A stretch of DNA of 64,000 bases, taken from contig NZ_CALFXI010000081.1 of NCBI RefSeq assembly GCF_937958065.1, forward strand, positions 1 through 64,000, in the 5' to 3' direction. Below are positions 17,847-26,426 of this stretch, one piece after another (position 1 is the stretch's first letter; each line of letters opens with the position of its first letter). Position numbers and translations under genes: made by a program. This stretch comes from an uncultured Steroidobacter sp. (GTDB lineage Bacteria; Pseudomonadota; Gammaproteobacteria; Steroidobacterales; Steroidobacteraceae). A model generated the notes under the pieces. The model was not told the origin of the DNA. It was given only the letters and a program-made list of their open reading frames with translations, and did no database searches.

Positions 17847-18419
17847 ATGTTTATCGATCTGTCCCTGCCCATCTCCGTTGCGCAGATCAGCGGCGGCGAA
17901 GACTACGTACGCAAGATCGTAGATGCGGGCCATGCCGGGACTCATTTCGACGTCATGGACAAGGTGTTTCCGCTCGAGAGTTTCCGGACCAAGGGCAAGG
18001 TCTGCGACATCTCTCACATTCGCGACCGCGAAGTGCAGATCGCGGACGTGGCCAGCGTTCCGCTGGAGCCCGGCGATACGATCATCTTTCATACCGGCTA
18101 CGTCGACGAGCTCGGCTACGACACGAAGCACGTGTACGTGAAGAAGAGCGCCGAGCTCGCGGATGAAACGGTGGCCTATCTGGTCGAGCGCGGTGTGCGC
18201 CTGATCGGCGTGGACGCAGCAGGCATCCAGAGCCCGAAGAAACATGCGGCCGTCGATCAGTATTGCGCCGACCGCGGCGTCTTCGTGCTGGAGAATCTCA
18301 ACAACGTGAAGCAGCTGCTCGCGTTGTCGGGGCCCTTCACGATCTACACCGCGCCGGTGCATCGCACCGACCTGACGGGCTTGCCCTGTCGCGTGCTGGC
18401 CGAGGCCGAAGCCGCTTGA
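17847..18419 (+). CDS. Cyclase-family (kynurenine-formamidase-like) hydrolase
   Basis: 190 residues. The metal-binding signature H29-x-G-T-H33-x-D35 is intact and G-V-D-A-A-G-I-Q follows near residue 135, as in the cyclase family PF04199. Members hydrolyse amides or lactones, for example kynurenine formamidase and some isatin hydrolases. ATG 17847 has AAGGGGAG upstream; the frame is open to 17793 without a ribosome site. It is the only hydrolase of its kind in the operon, so it may open a ring or lactone made after oxygenation; that is inference. Confidence 0.8.
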   Translation: MFIDLSLPISVAQISGGEDYVRKIVDAGHAGTHFDVMDKVFPLESFRTKGKVCDISHIRDREVQIADVASVPLEPGDTIIFHTGYVDELGYDTKHVYVKKSAELADETVAYLVERGVRLIGVDAAGIQSPKKHAAVDQYCADRGVFVLENLNNVKQLLALSGPFTIYTAPVHRTDLTGLPCRVLAEAEAA

Positions 18420-19639
18420 GGCACACCGACGTCCTGATCGTCGGCGCAGGCCATGGTGGCGCGCAAACAGCGCTGGCGCTGCGCATGCGCAAGTATGCGG
18501 GCGCCGTCACCATCGTCGGCGCCGAGCCCGAGCTGCCTTACGAGCGGCCTGCGTTGTCCAAGGACTATCTGGCCGGGACCAAACCGTTCGAAGGGGCGTG
18601 GTTGCGCACGCCGGACTTCTGGGCCAAACAGCAGATCGAGCTGCTGCTGGGTCATGCAGTTGCCGCCGTCGATCCGGTGGCGCACCGGGCATTGCTCGAG
18701 GATGGGACGCGGATTTCCTACGGCAAGCTGATCTGGGCGGCCGGTGGGCGCGCACGCGAGCTGAGTTGCTCGGGACATCATTTGCAGGGCGTCCATACGG
18801 TGAGAAGTCGCGCCGACGTGGATCGCATCCGGCAGGCGTTGAGCGAGACCTCGCGCGTAGTCATCGTGGGCGGGGGTTACATCGGACTGGAAGCCGCGGC
18901 CGTGTTGGCCAAGCTCGGCAAGGTCGTCACGGTGCTCGAGGCACAACGTCGAGTGCTAGCGCGCGTTGCCGGCGAGACGTTGTCGTCCTTTTATGAGTCC
19001 GAGCATCGCAGTCACGGCGTGGACGTACGAACCAATGCATCGGTGGAGTGCATCGAGGAGCGTGCCGGACGTGCGTGCGGTGTGCGACTGCAAGATGGAT
19101 CAGTGCTGCCCGCTGAGATGGTGATCGTGGGCATTGGCATCGTTCCCGCCGTGATGCCGCTGCTGGAAGCAGGCGCGGCCGGCGATAATGGCGTGGCAGT
19201 GGATGCCTTCTGCAAGACCAGCCTGCCCGACATCTATGCCATCGGCGACTGCGCGGCACACGTCAACGAGTTCGCTGGCGGCGCCCGGATCCGACTCGAA
19301 TCCGTGCAGAACGCCAACGATCAAGCGAACACCGTGGCCAAAGCGCTCACCGGTCGGGAGGAACCGTACCGCGCCGTGCCGTGGTTCTGGTCGAACCAAT
19401 ATGATCTGCGGTTGCAGACGGTCGGGTGGTCTGCCGGGCATGACCGGGCGGTGGTGCGGGGCGACCCGGCGAGACGCAGCTTCTGCGTCATTTACGTGAG
19501 AGGCGGGCAGGTGGTCGCGCTCGATTGCGTGAACGCAACCAAAGACTACCTCCAGGGCCGGGAGCTCATCGTCAGCAAGGCGTGCGCCGATCCTGAGCGC
19601 CTCGCCGACCCGTCGGTGCCCCTGAGCGCGCCTGCATAA
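18416..19639 (+). CDS. FAD-dependent ferredoxin–NAD(P)+ reductase
   Basis: 407 residues, the usual size of BphA4/PdR-type reductases. FAD-binding G-A-G-H-G-G is at ~10–15, the NAD(P)-binding V-G-G-G-Y-I-G follows mid-protein, and Y-A-I-G-D-C-A marks the second FAD contact. The start is TTG 18416, whose last two bases overlap the stop of the preceding cyclase gene (TTGA), with a GAGG upstream; no ATG fits. It completes the three-component oxygenase (reductase, ferredoxin, oxygenase). Confidence 0.87.
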   Translation: MRHTDVLIVGAGHGGAQTALALRMRKYAGAVTIVGAEPELPYERPALSKDYLAGTKPFEGAWLRTPDFWAKQQIELLLGHAVAAVDPVAHRALLEDGTRISYGKLIWAAGGRARELSCSGHHLQGVHTVRSRADVDRIRQALSETSRVVIVGGGYIGLEAAAVLAKLGKVVTVLEAQRRVLARVAGETLSSFYESEHRSHGVDVRTNASVECIEERAGRACGVRLQDGSVLPAEMVIVGIGIVPAVMPLLEAGAAGDNGVAVDAFCKTSLPDIYAIGDCAAHVNEFAGGARIRLESVQNANDQANTVAKALTGREEPYRAVPWFWSNQYDLRLQTVGWSAGHDRAVVRGDPARRSFCVIYVRGGQVVALDCVNATKDYLQGRELIVSKACADPERLADPSVPLSAPA

Positions 19640-19787
19640 AGGCTCGTTCCGCCGGAACTTCGGTCAGTTATCCGAGCCTAATCAAGCCTGTAGGCGGAGT
19701 GACCGCGAGCTGTCGAAGCGTCCGGCGGCCGGCCCGGGGGCTGGCCCGTGCCGGCATTATCGCGCCCACTGGTCTGACCAACCCCGC

Positions 19788-19793
19788 TATAAT
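19788..19793 (+). promoter_or_regulatory. Candidate -10 box for lepA
   Basis: A perfect TATAAT lies 49 bases before the lepA start. No good -35 hexamer is present at 16–18 bases upstream, so the promoter may be weak or need an activator. The 203-bp gap separates the accessory operon from the lepA operon. Confidence 0.45.
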
Positions 19794-19842
19794 CCGCCGC
19801 CGCCGGCCAGTCCCCCGGCCAGCAATTACAAGCTCTTTGCAG

Positions 19843-21645
19843 ATGAAGCTGATCCGCAACTTCTCGATCATCGCCCATATCGATCACGGCAAGTCCACGC
19901 TCGCCGACCGCTTCATCCAGTTGTGCGGTGGCCTGGAAAAGCGCGAGATGGAGGCTCAGGTCCTCGACTCCATGGACCTGGAGCGCGAGCGCGGCATCAC
20001 CATCAAGGCGACGAGCGTGTCGCTGCGCTACCAGGCGCGCGACGGTCAGGTGTATCAGCTCAACATGATCGATACCCCGGGCCACGTGGACTTCTCCTAC
20101 GAGGTGTCTCGTTCCCTGGCGGCGTGCGAGGGCGCGCTGCTGGTCGTGGACGCGGCGCAGGGCGTCGAGGCGCAGAGCGTCGCGAACTGCTACACGGCCA
20201 TCGAGCAGGGCCTCGAAGTCGTGCCGGTGCTCAACAAGATCGATCTGCCGTCGGCGGAGCCGGATCGGGTCATCAAGGAGATCGAGGAAATCATCGGCAT
20301 CGAGGCGGGCGACGCGCTGCGGGTCAGCGCCAAGACCGGCGAGAACGTCCCCGAGCTGCTGGAGCAGCTGATCGCGCGCATTCCGCCGCCGAAGGGCGAT
20401 CCGGACGCGCCGCTGCAAGCGCTGATCATCGACTCGTGGTTCGACAATTACGTCGGCGTCGTATCGCTGGTGCGCGTGGTGAACGGCTCGCTGCGCATGG
20501 GCCAGAAGATCCGCATGTGGTCGACCGGCCGCGCGCATACCGTCGACAAGCTCGGCCGCTTCACGCCCAAGTCCAAGGCCAGCGAGACGCTCGAGACCGG
20601 CGAAGTCGGCTTCGTCATCGCCGGCATCAAGGAGATCAACGGCGCGCCGGTGGGCGACACCATTACGCTCGACAATCGGCCCGCGGCCGAGCCGCTGGCG
20701 GGCTTCAAGCAGGTGCAGCCGCGCGTCTTCGCCGGCTTGTTTCCGGTGCAGTCCGACGATTACGAAAACTTCAGAGACGCGCTCGCCAAGCTCAAGCTTA
20801 ATGACTCGGCCCTGCACTACGAGCCGGAAGTCTCGACGGCGCTCGGCTTCGGGTTCCGCATCGGCTTCCTGGGGCTGTTGCACATGGACATCGTGCAGGA
20901 GCGATTGGAACGCGAGTACAACCTGGATCTCATCACCAGCGCGCCCACGGTGGTGTACGAGATCCTGAAGACCGACGGCACGACCATCAACGTCGACAAT
21001 CCGTCGAAGCTGCCGCCGAGCAACGAGATCGAGGACCTGCGTGAGCCCATCATCACAGCGAACATTCTGCTGCCGCCGGAGTACGTCGGCGCGGTGATCA
21101 CGCTGTGCACGGAAAAACGCGGCCGGCAGACCAAGATGCTGTACGTCGGCAATCAGGTCTCTCTGCAATACGAGATGCCGATGGCCGAGGTGGTGCTGGA
21201 CTTCTTCGACCGGCTCAAGTCGGTGAGCCGCGGTTACGCCTCGTTCGATTACGAATTCAACCGCTTCGAGAGCGCGCCCCTGGTGAAGCTCGACGTGCTG
21301 ATCAACGGCGATCGCGTCGATGCGCTGTCGCTGATCGTGCATCGCGACAACGCGTATTCCCGCGGTCGCGAGCTGGTCGACAAGATGCAGGAGCTGATTC
21401 CACGGCAGCAGTTCGAGATCGCGGTACAAGCGGCGATCGGCAGTCACGTGGTCGCGCGTGCGACCGTGAAAGCGCTGCGTAAGAACGTCCTCGCCAAGTG
21501 CTACGGCGGCGACGTTTCGCGCAAGCGCAAGCTGCTGGAGAAGCAGAAGGAAGGCAAGCGGCGCATGAAGCAGGTGGGCTCGGTCGAGATCCCGCAGGAG
21601 GCGTTCCTGGCCGTCCTGCAGGTGGGCAAGGCCAAGAAAGAATAA
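19843..21645 (+). CDS. lepA: Elongation factor 4 (LepA)
   Basis: 600 residues, against 599 in E. coli. GTPase motifs are clear: A-H-I-D-H-G-K-S at 11–18, D-T-P-G-H-V-D, and N-K-I-D. The C-terminal LepA-specific domain ends in a basic tail. It acts on the ribosome and affects translation initiation/elongation fidelity. ATG 19843 is taken because the protein then starts M-K-L-I-R-N-F as in the family; the frame is open 144 bases upstream. Confidence 0.97.
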   Translation: MKLIRNFSIIAHIDHGKSTLADRFIQLCGGLEKREMEAQVLDSMDLERERGITIKATSVSLRYQARDGQVYQLNMIDTPGHVDFSYEVSRSLAACEGALLVVDAAQGVEAQSVANCYTAIEQGLEVVPVLNKIDLPSAEPDRVIKEIEEIIGIEAGDALRVSAKTGENVPELLEQLIARIPPPKGDPDAPLQALIIDSWFDNYVGVVSLVRVVNGSLRMGQKIRMWSTGRAHTVDKLGRFTPKSKASETLETGEVGFVIAGIKEINGAPVGDTITLDNRPAAEPLAGFKQVQPRVFAGLFPVQSDDYENFRDALAKLKLNDSALHYEPEVSTALGFGFRIGFLGLLHMDIVQERLEREYNLDLITSAPTVVYEILKTDGTTINVDNPSKLPPSNEIEDLREPIITANILLPPEYVGAVITLCTEKRGRQTKMLYVGNQVSLQYEMPMAEVVLDFFDRLKSVSRGYASFDYEFNRFESAPLVKLDVLINGDRVDALSLIVHRDNAYSRGRELVDKMQELIPRQQFEIAVQAAIGSHVVARATVKALRKNVLAKCYGGDVSRKRKLLEKQKEGKRRMKQVGSVEIPQEAFLAVLQVGKAKKE

Positions 21646-21656
21646 GTGGACACAGC

Positions 21657-22457
21657 ATGATCTTCGACTTCTCTTTCATCCTGGTGGCAGCAACGTTGCT
21701 GACCGGCCTGATCTGGGGCATCGACTCGGTGGCCTTCAAGCCGCAGCGCGTGGCCGCGGCGAGCGCCAAAGGCGTGGCGCCGGACAATGTTCGCGAGCCG
21801 ATGGTGGTCGAGTACGCGCGCTCGTTCTTTCCCGTCATCCTGATCGTGCTGCTGATCCGCTCGTTCCTGTTCGAGCCGTTCCGGATTCCGTCCGATTCGA
21901 TGATGCCGACGCTGCTGGACGGCGACTTCATCTTCGTCAACAAGTTCTCCTACGGGCTCAGGCTGCCGGTCATCAACAGCAAGATCGTGCCTGTCGGCGA
22001 GCCGCAGCGGGGCGATGTGATCGTGTTCCGCCTGCCGCGGGATCCGTCGACCAACTACATCAAGCGCCTGGTCGGACTGCCGGGCGACCACATCGTGGTG
22101 CGCGGCCAGAACCTGTATATCAATGGCGAGCGCGTCCCCACCGAAGTCGTCGGGACCTACACCGGCCACGGCCATACCGGCGCGACGCTGGCAATCGAGC
22201 ACCTCGGCAACGTCGATCACAACGTGCTGTATCTGCCGGGCCGGGTGGATGGCGAGGGCCGGGACTACGACGAGGTCGTGCCCGCCGGCCATTACTTCTT
22301 CATGGGCGACAACCGGGATAACAGCAAGGACAGCCGCTTCTTCGAGGTCGGCTTCGTCCCGGAGCGCAACCTGGTGGGCAAGGCGGTCCGGATCTGGCTG
22401 AACTGGGACATGCCGAACGCGCCAATCTGGGACCGGATCGGCGCTCCAATTCACTGA
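21657..22457 (+). CDS. lepB: Signal peptidase I
   Basis: 266 residues. Two N-terminal membrane helices precede the catalytic domain. The nucleophile serine is in P-S-D-S-M-M-P-T-L, the general base lysine in Y-I-K-R-L-V-G-L-P-G-D, and box E is M-G-D-N-R-D-N-S-K-D-S-R. It removes signal peptides of exported proteins at the outer face of the inner membrane. It starts 11 bases after lepA. Confidence 0.96.
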   Translation: MIFDFSFILVAATLLTGLIWGIDSVAFKPQRVAAASAKGVAPDNVREPMVVEYARSFFPVILIVLLIRSFLFEPFRIPSDSMMPTLLDGDFIFVNKFSYGLRLPVINSKIVPVGEPQRGDVIVFRLPRDPSTNYIKRLVGLPGDHIVVRGQNLYINGERVPTEVVGTYTGHGHTGATLAIEHLGNVDHNVLYLPGRVDGEGRDYDEVVPAGHYFFMGDNRDNSKDSRFFEVGFVPERNLVGKAVRIWLNWDMPNAPIWDRIGAPIH

Positions 22458-22517
22458 TTGGAGTATCTTTCGCGCCAGGCGGGCCAGTTTGCGGCCTGGT
22501 TAACGGAGTTCCCGAGC

Positions 22518-22898
22518 ATGCGTTCCCGTCAGCGTGGCGCCACCTTTCTCGGCATGGTGACCATCATCGCCATCCTGGGCCTCGGCCTGTATGGCGTGAT
22601 CCGGGTAGTGCCGCTGTACATGGAGTACATGGCAGTGGTGCGGGCGATGGAGCAGACGGCGAAGGAAGACGCCGGCGGCACCCCGCAAACCCTGCGACAG
22701 GCGCTGGGCCGGCGCTGGATGGTCGAGGACATCACGAGCATCGATTCGAAGGAAATCGAGATCAAGCGGGTAGGCAACGGCTACACCATGCGCGCCTGGT
22801 ATCGGGCCGAAGCGCCTTTTATTTCGAACATCTCGCTGGTCGTCGACTTCGACAAGACGGTCACGACGAACGGCGCGGCGAGCCTGGCGGGGACCTAG
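22518..22898 (+). CDS. DUF4845 membrane protein
   Basis: 126 residues with one hydrophobic helix near the N terminus (G-M-V-T-I-I-A-I-L-G-L-G-L-Y). A DUF4845 gene in exactly this place, between lepB and rnc, is usual in Pseudomonas and related bacteria. The function is unknown. I start at ATG 22518, which has CGGAG nine bases upstream, and not at TTG 22458. Confidence 0.8.
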   Translation: MRSRQRGATFLGMVTIIAILGLGLYGVIRVVPLYMEYMAVVRAMEQTAKEDAGGTPQTLRQALGRRWMVEDITSIDSKEIEIKRVGNGYTMRAWYRAEAPFISNISLVVDFDKTVTTNGAASLAGT

Positions 22899-22899
22899 C

Positions 22900-23589
22900 C
22901 TGAAGACTGCTTCCGAATGGCTGCGTGACAAGCTTGGATACGAGTGCCGCGACCGGGCCCTGCTCGAGTCGGCGCTCACCCATCGTAGTGCCGGCGGCTC
23001 GCACAACGAGCGGCTCGAGTTCCTTGGCGACGCGGTGCTCAACTGCGTCGTCGCCAAGCTGGTCTTCCATGAATTCGCGACCGCCAACGAAGGCGACCTG
23101 TCCCGCTTCCGCGCCAGCCTGGTGAGCGGCGAGGCGCTGGCCGTCATTGCCGCGGAGATCGACCTGGGCAGTCAGCTGCGGCTGGGCTCGGGGGAGCTGA
23201 AGTCCGGCGGCTTCCGACGCAAATCCATTCTGGCCGACGCCCTGGAGGCGCTGTTCGGCGCCGTCTATCTCGACGGCGGCTTCGAGGCCGCGGCCGCGGT
23301 GATCGAGCGGCTGCTGGTGCCGAAACTGGGCCAGCTGCCGAGCGCGGCCGAGCTCAAAGATCCCAAGACGCGGCTGCAGGAGGCGCTGCAGGCCCGTGGG
23401 CTGCCGTTGCCTTCATACGCAGTCGAATCCATCTCCGGCGAGGCGCACAATCAGGTGTTCCAGGTGCGCTGCTCGGTCAGCGCGCTGGGTTTGAAAGTTT
23501 CGGCGAGCGGTGCAAGCCGCCGCCGCGCGGAGCAGGCCGCCGCGCAATTGTTGTTGACTGCGTTTAATGAGAGCCAGCGTAATGCATGA
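22900..23589 (+). CDS. rnc: Ribonuclease III, apparent CTG start
   Basis: 229 residues. The catalytic signature N-E-R-L-E-F-L-G-D-A-V-L is at residues 37–48 and the C-terminal double-stranded-RNA-binding domain is complete. It processes rRNA precursors and structured mRNAs. No ATG, GTG or TTG lies in frame before the catalytic motif: the first ATG is at 23035, inside the enzyme core. CTG 22900 gives an N terminus that aligns with E. coli RNase III to within two residues, with GGGGA about seven bases upstream. It starts one base after the DUF4845 stop. Confidence 0.9.
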   Translation: MKTASEWLRDKLGYECRDRALLESALTHRSAGGSHNERLEFLGDAVLNCVVAKLVFHEFATANEGDLSRFRASLVSGEALAVIAAEIDLGSQLRLGSGELKSGGFRRKSILADALEALFGAVYLDGGFEAAAAVIERLLVPKLGQLPSAAELKDPKTRLQEALQARGLPLPSYAVESISGEAHNQVFQVRCSVSALGLKVSASGASRRRAEQAAAQLLLTAFNESQRNA

Positions 23590-24538
23590 GGAGCCCCCTG
23601 AGTTTGACGACGCCGACCTGCCCGAGGAGGCCGGGGCCAGCGACTACCCCGAGACCTATCGGTGCGGTTTCGCCGCCATCGTGGGCCGGCCCAACGTGGG
23701 CAAGTCGACGCTGCTGAATGCATTGCTCCATCGCAAGGTGAGCATCGTCAGTCCCAAGCCGCAGACCACGCGCCATCGCATTCTCGGCATCCTGACCCGC
23801 CCGCAGGAACAGATCATTTTCGTCGACACGCCGGGCATTCATTCGGCGGCCCGTCGCGCGATGAACCGCCACATGAACCGCGCCGCGCTGTCATCGCTGG
23901 CGGACGCCGATATCAACCTGTTCGTGGTGGAGTCGTTGAGCTGGAGCGAAGAGGACCAGCGCGTGCTCGATGCGCTGAAGCAGCAGAAGCGCCCGATCAT
24001 TCTGGTCCTGAGCAAGGTGGACAAGGTGCAGCCGCGCGAGCGCCTGCTGCCGTTCATTCAAGAGATCAACCGTCGCGCCGACTTCGTCGAAGTCGTGCCG
24101 CTGTCGGCGCTGAAGAACAGCAATCTCGAACAGTTGCCCTCGATCATCGCCAGGCATCTGCCGTTGTCGCCGCCGCATTTCCCGCCGGACCAGGTGACCG
24201 ACCGCAGCCCGGAATTCCAGGCCGCCGAGATCGTGCGCGAGAAACTCACATTGCGTCTGCGGCAGGAGCTGCCGTACGGGCTCACCGTCGCCCTCGAACA
24301 ATTCAAGGAAGAGGACGGCCGGCTGCTGGTCAATGCCGTGATCTGGGTGGAGCGCACCGGTCAGAAAGCCATCGTCATCGGCCAGGGCGGCGAGCAATTG
24401 AAGGAAGTGGGGCGCTCGGCGCGCATCGAAATGTCCAATCTGTTCGGCCGGCCCGTGCACCTGGAGCTGTGGGTGAAGGTCAAGGAGAACTGGTCGGACA
24501 ACGAGCTGGCGCTGAAGCAACTGGGATATGAGATGTGA
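23582..24538 (+). CDS. era: GTPase Era
   Basis: 318 residues. G1 G-R-P-N-V-G-K-S-T, G3 D-T-P-G-I-H, G4 S-K-V-D-K, and a C-terminal KH domain with G-Q-G-G-E-Q-L-K-E. It assists 16S rRNA maturation and 30S assembly. ATG 23582 overlaps rnc by eight bases; an ATG 15 bases earlier is in frame but less well placed. An acidic ~25-residue extension precedes the GTPase domain. Confidence 0.96.
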   Translation: MHEEPPEFDDADLPEEAGASDYPETYRCGFAAIVGRPNVGKSTLLNALLHRKVSIVSPKPQTTRHRILGILTRPQEQIIFVDTPGIHSAARRAMNRHMNRAALSSLADADINLFVVESLSWSEEDQRVLDALKQQKRPIILVLSKVDKVQPRERLLPFIQEINRRADFVEVVPLSALKNSNLEQLPSIIARHLPLSPPHFPPDQVTDRSPEFQAAEIVREKLTLRLRQELPYGLTVALEQFKEEDGRLLVNAVIWVERTGQKAIVIGQGGEQLKEVGRSARIEMSNLFGRPVHLELWVKVKENWSDNELALKQLGYEM

Positions 24539-24544
24539 GGCGCC

Positions 24545-25276
24545 TTGAGCGACGCGCGCCGCATTCAGTTGCAGCCAGCCTATGTGCTGCATCACCGGCC
24601 GTATCGGGATACGAGCCGGATTCTGGAGCTGTTCACTAGGGATCACGGACGCGTGTCCGTGTTCGCCCGCGGCGCGCGGGGCGGCACCAAGGCCGGCGCG
24701 TCGCTGCTGCCCATTCTGCAACCGTTCAATCGTCTGCTCGTCTCCTGGAGCGGACGGGGCGAAGCGGGGCAGCTCACCGGCGCGGAATTCGATGGTGTGA
24801 TGACGCCTTTGCCGGCGGACCGGCTGGTGCACGGCTTCTATTTGAACGAGCTGCTGCTGAAGCTGTTCGCGCGGCATGACAGCCACCCGGACGTGTTCGC
24901 GCTGTATGCGCAGACGATGGAACAGCTCAAGCGCGAGGATGCGATTCGCCCGTTGCGCCTGTTCGAAAAGCGCCTGCTCGAAGCGATCGGTTACGGGTTG
25001 GCCCTGGAGCGGGACGCCCACGACGGCTCGCAACTCGACCCGGACGCCACGTATCACTATCGGATGGAGCAGGGGCCGGTGCGCGTCGAAGGCGTCGCCG
25101 AGAGCGCGGCCGTTTATTCCGGGGCAACGCTGCTGTCTCTGGGTCGCGAGGAATTATCGGATCCGACCGTCTGCGCCGATGCCCGGCGCCTGTTGCGCGC
25201 CGCTCTGGATCGCTGTCTGGATGGGCGCGAGCTGCGCACCCGGCAAGTGATGCTGGCGTTGAGAAAGGGAAAATGA
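24545..25276 (+). CDS. recO: DNA repair protein RecO
   Basis: 243 residues, with an N-terminal OB-fold (Y-V-L-H-H-R-P-Y-R-D-T-S at ~14–25) and a helical C-terminal domain. It loads RecA with RecR in the RecF pathway. The start is TTG 24545 with GTGAGG upstream; no ATG fits. The zinc-finger cysteines of some RecO proteins are absent, as in E. coli. Confidence 0.93.
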   Translation: MSDARRIQLQPAYVLHHRPYRDTSRILELFTRDHGRVSVFARGARGGTKAGASLLPILQPFNRLLVSWSGRGEAGQLTGAEFDGVMTPLPADRLVHGFYLNELLLKLFARHDSHPDVFALYAQTMEQLKREDAIRPLRLFEKRLLEAIGYGLALERDAHDGSQLDPDATYHYRMEQGPVRVEGVAESAAVYSGATLLSLGREELSDPTVCADARRLLRAALDRCLDGRELRTRQVMLALRKGK

Positions 25277-25288
25277 CAGCATTCTCGA

Positions 25289-26017
25289 ATGCTTCACCTC
25301 GGTGTCAATGTCGATCACGTGGCCACGCTGCGTCAGGCGCGGCGCACTACCTATCCTGATCCGCTGTTTGCGGCGTTGATCGCCGAACAGGCGGGCGCGG
25401 ACAGCATCACCATCCATCTGCGCGAAGACCGTCGGCATATTCAGGACCGCGATGTCCGCATGTGCAAGGACGCGCTGCAGACGCGCCTGAACCTGGAGAT
25501 GGCCGCGACCGACGAGATGGTCCGGATCGCCCTGGAAGTGCGGCCGCCGGATGTGTGCCTGGTGCCGGAGAAGCGCACCGAAGTCACGACCGAAGGCGGC
25601 CTTGACGTGCTCGGTCAGCAGGACTCCTTGCAAAAGGTCTGCGCCAGGCTGGCAGACGCGGGCATTCGAGTCTCTCTGTTCATCGATCCGGAGCCCACGC
25701 AGCTGGAAGCCGCGGTGCGCGTCGGCGCGCCGGTCGTCGAGCTGCATACCGGCGCGTATGCCGAAGCCATCGGCGAGCAGCGCGCCAAAGAGCTCAATCG
25801 CATCGAAGTGGCGGCCCGACATGCCGCGAAGCTCGGCCTGACCGTGCATGCCGGGCATGGTCTGCACTATGACAACGTGCAACCCATCGCCGCCATTCCC
25901 GAGATCGTCGAATTGAACATCGGGCATTCCATCGTCGCGCATGCCGTGATCCATGGTCTGGCGACGGCGGTCTCGGAGATGAAGCGGCTGATGTTGCAAG
26001 CCCGCGCCGGGCGATGA
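25289..26017 (+). CDS. pdxJ: Pyridoxine 5'-phosphate synthase
   Basis: 242 residues starting L-G-V-N-V-D-H-V-A-T-L-R-Q-A-R, the family hallmark. It condenses 1-deoxy-xylulose 5-phosphate with 3-amino-2-oxopropyl phosphate in vitamin B6 synthesis. The stop overlaps the acpS start by four bases. Confidence 0.97.
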   Translation: MLHLGVNVDHVATLRQARRTTYPDPLFAALIAEQAGADSITIHLREDRRHIQDRDVRMCKDALQTRLNLEMAATDEMVRIALEVRPPDVCLVPEKRTEVTTEGGLDVLGQQDSLQKVCARLADAGIRVSLFIDPEPTQLEAAVRVGAPVVELHTGAYAEAIGEQRAKELNRIEVAARHAAKLGLTVHAGHGLHYDNVQPIAAIPEIVELNIGHSIVAHAVIHGLATAVSEMKRLMLQARAGR

Positions 26018-26397
26018 TCTTCGGCATCGGCACGGATGTCGTGCAGATCCAGCGCATCCAGCGGCTGCACGAAAAGTTCGGCGAGCGTTTCGTCGAACGG
26101 CTGCTGATGCCGGCCGAAGCCGATGCGTATCGCGCGCAGACCCGTCCCGACCGCTTCCTCGCCATGCGATTCGCCGCCAAGGAAGCCATTGTCAAAGCCA
26201 TGGGCACCGGCTTCCGGCACGGACTGTGGATTCGCGACGTGGGCGTGGCGGCGAACGAGTTTGGCCGGCCCGGCATCATCTGGTCGGAGCGCGGCCAGCG
26301 AATGCGTGAGCAGCTCGGCATCGGCGAAGGTCACATCACGCTGACCGACGAGGCCGGCCTGGTGGTCGCCGTGGCCGTGTTGATGCGTCGGATCTGA
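26014..26397 (+). CDS. acpS: Holo-[acyl-carrier-protein] synthase
   Basis: 127 residues. G-I-G-T-D-V-V-Q at the start and F-A-A-K-E-A-I-V-K-A at ~52–61 supply the metal- and CoA-binding residues (Asp8, Glu57 type). It transfers 4'-phosphopantetheine to acyl carrier protein. Confidence 0.96.
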   Translation: MIFGIGTDVVQIQRIQRLHEKFGERFVERLLMPAEADAYRAQTRPDRFLAMRFAAKEAIVKAMGTGFRHGLWIRDVGVAANEFGRPGIIWSERGQRMREQLGIGEGHITLTDEAGLVVAVAVLMRRI

Positions 26398-26426
26398 ATT
26401 ATTTTTTGCGCACCTGAGGCGCGACC

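Noticed and set aside
19678..21447. 589-codon minus-strand frame
   Set aside because: It is the antisense of lepA, kept open by high GC content; histidine/arginine/aspartate-rich translation typical of such shadows.
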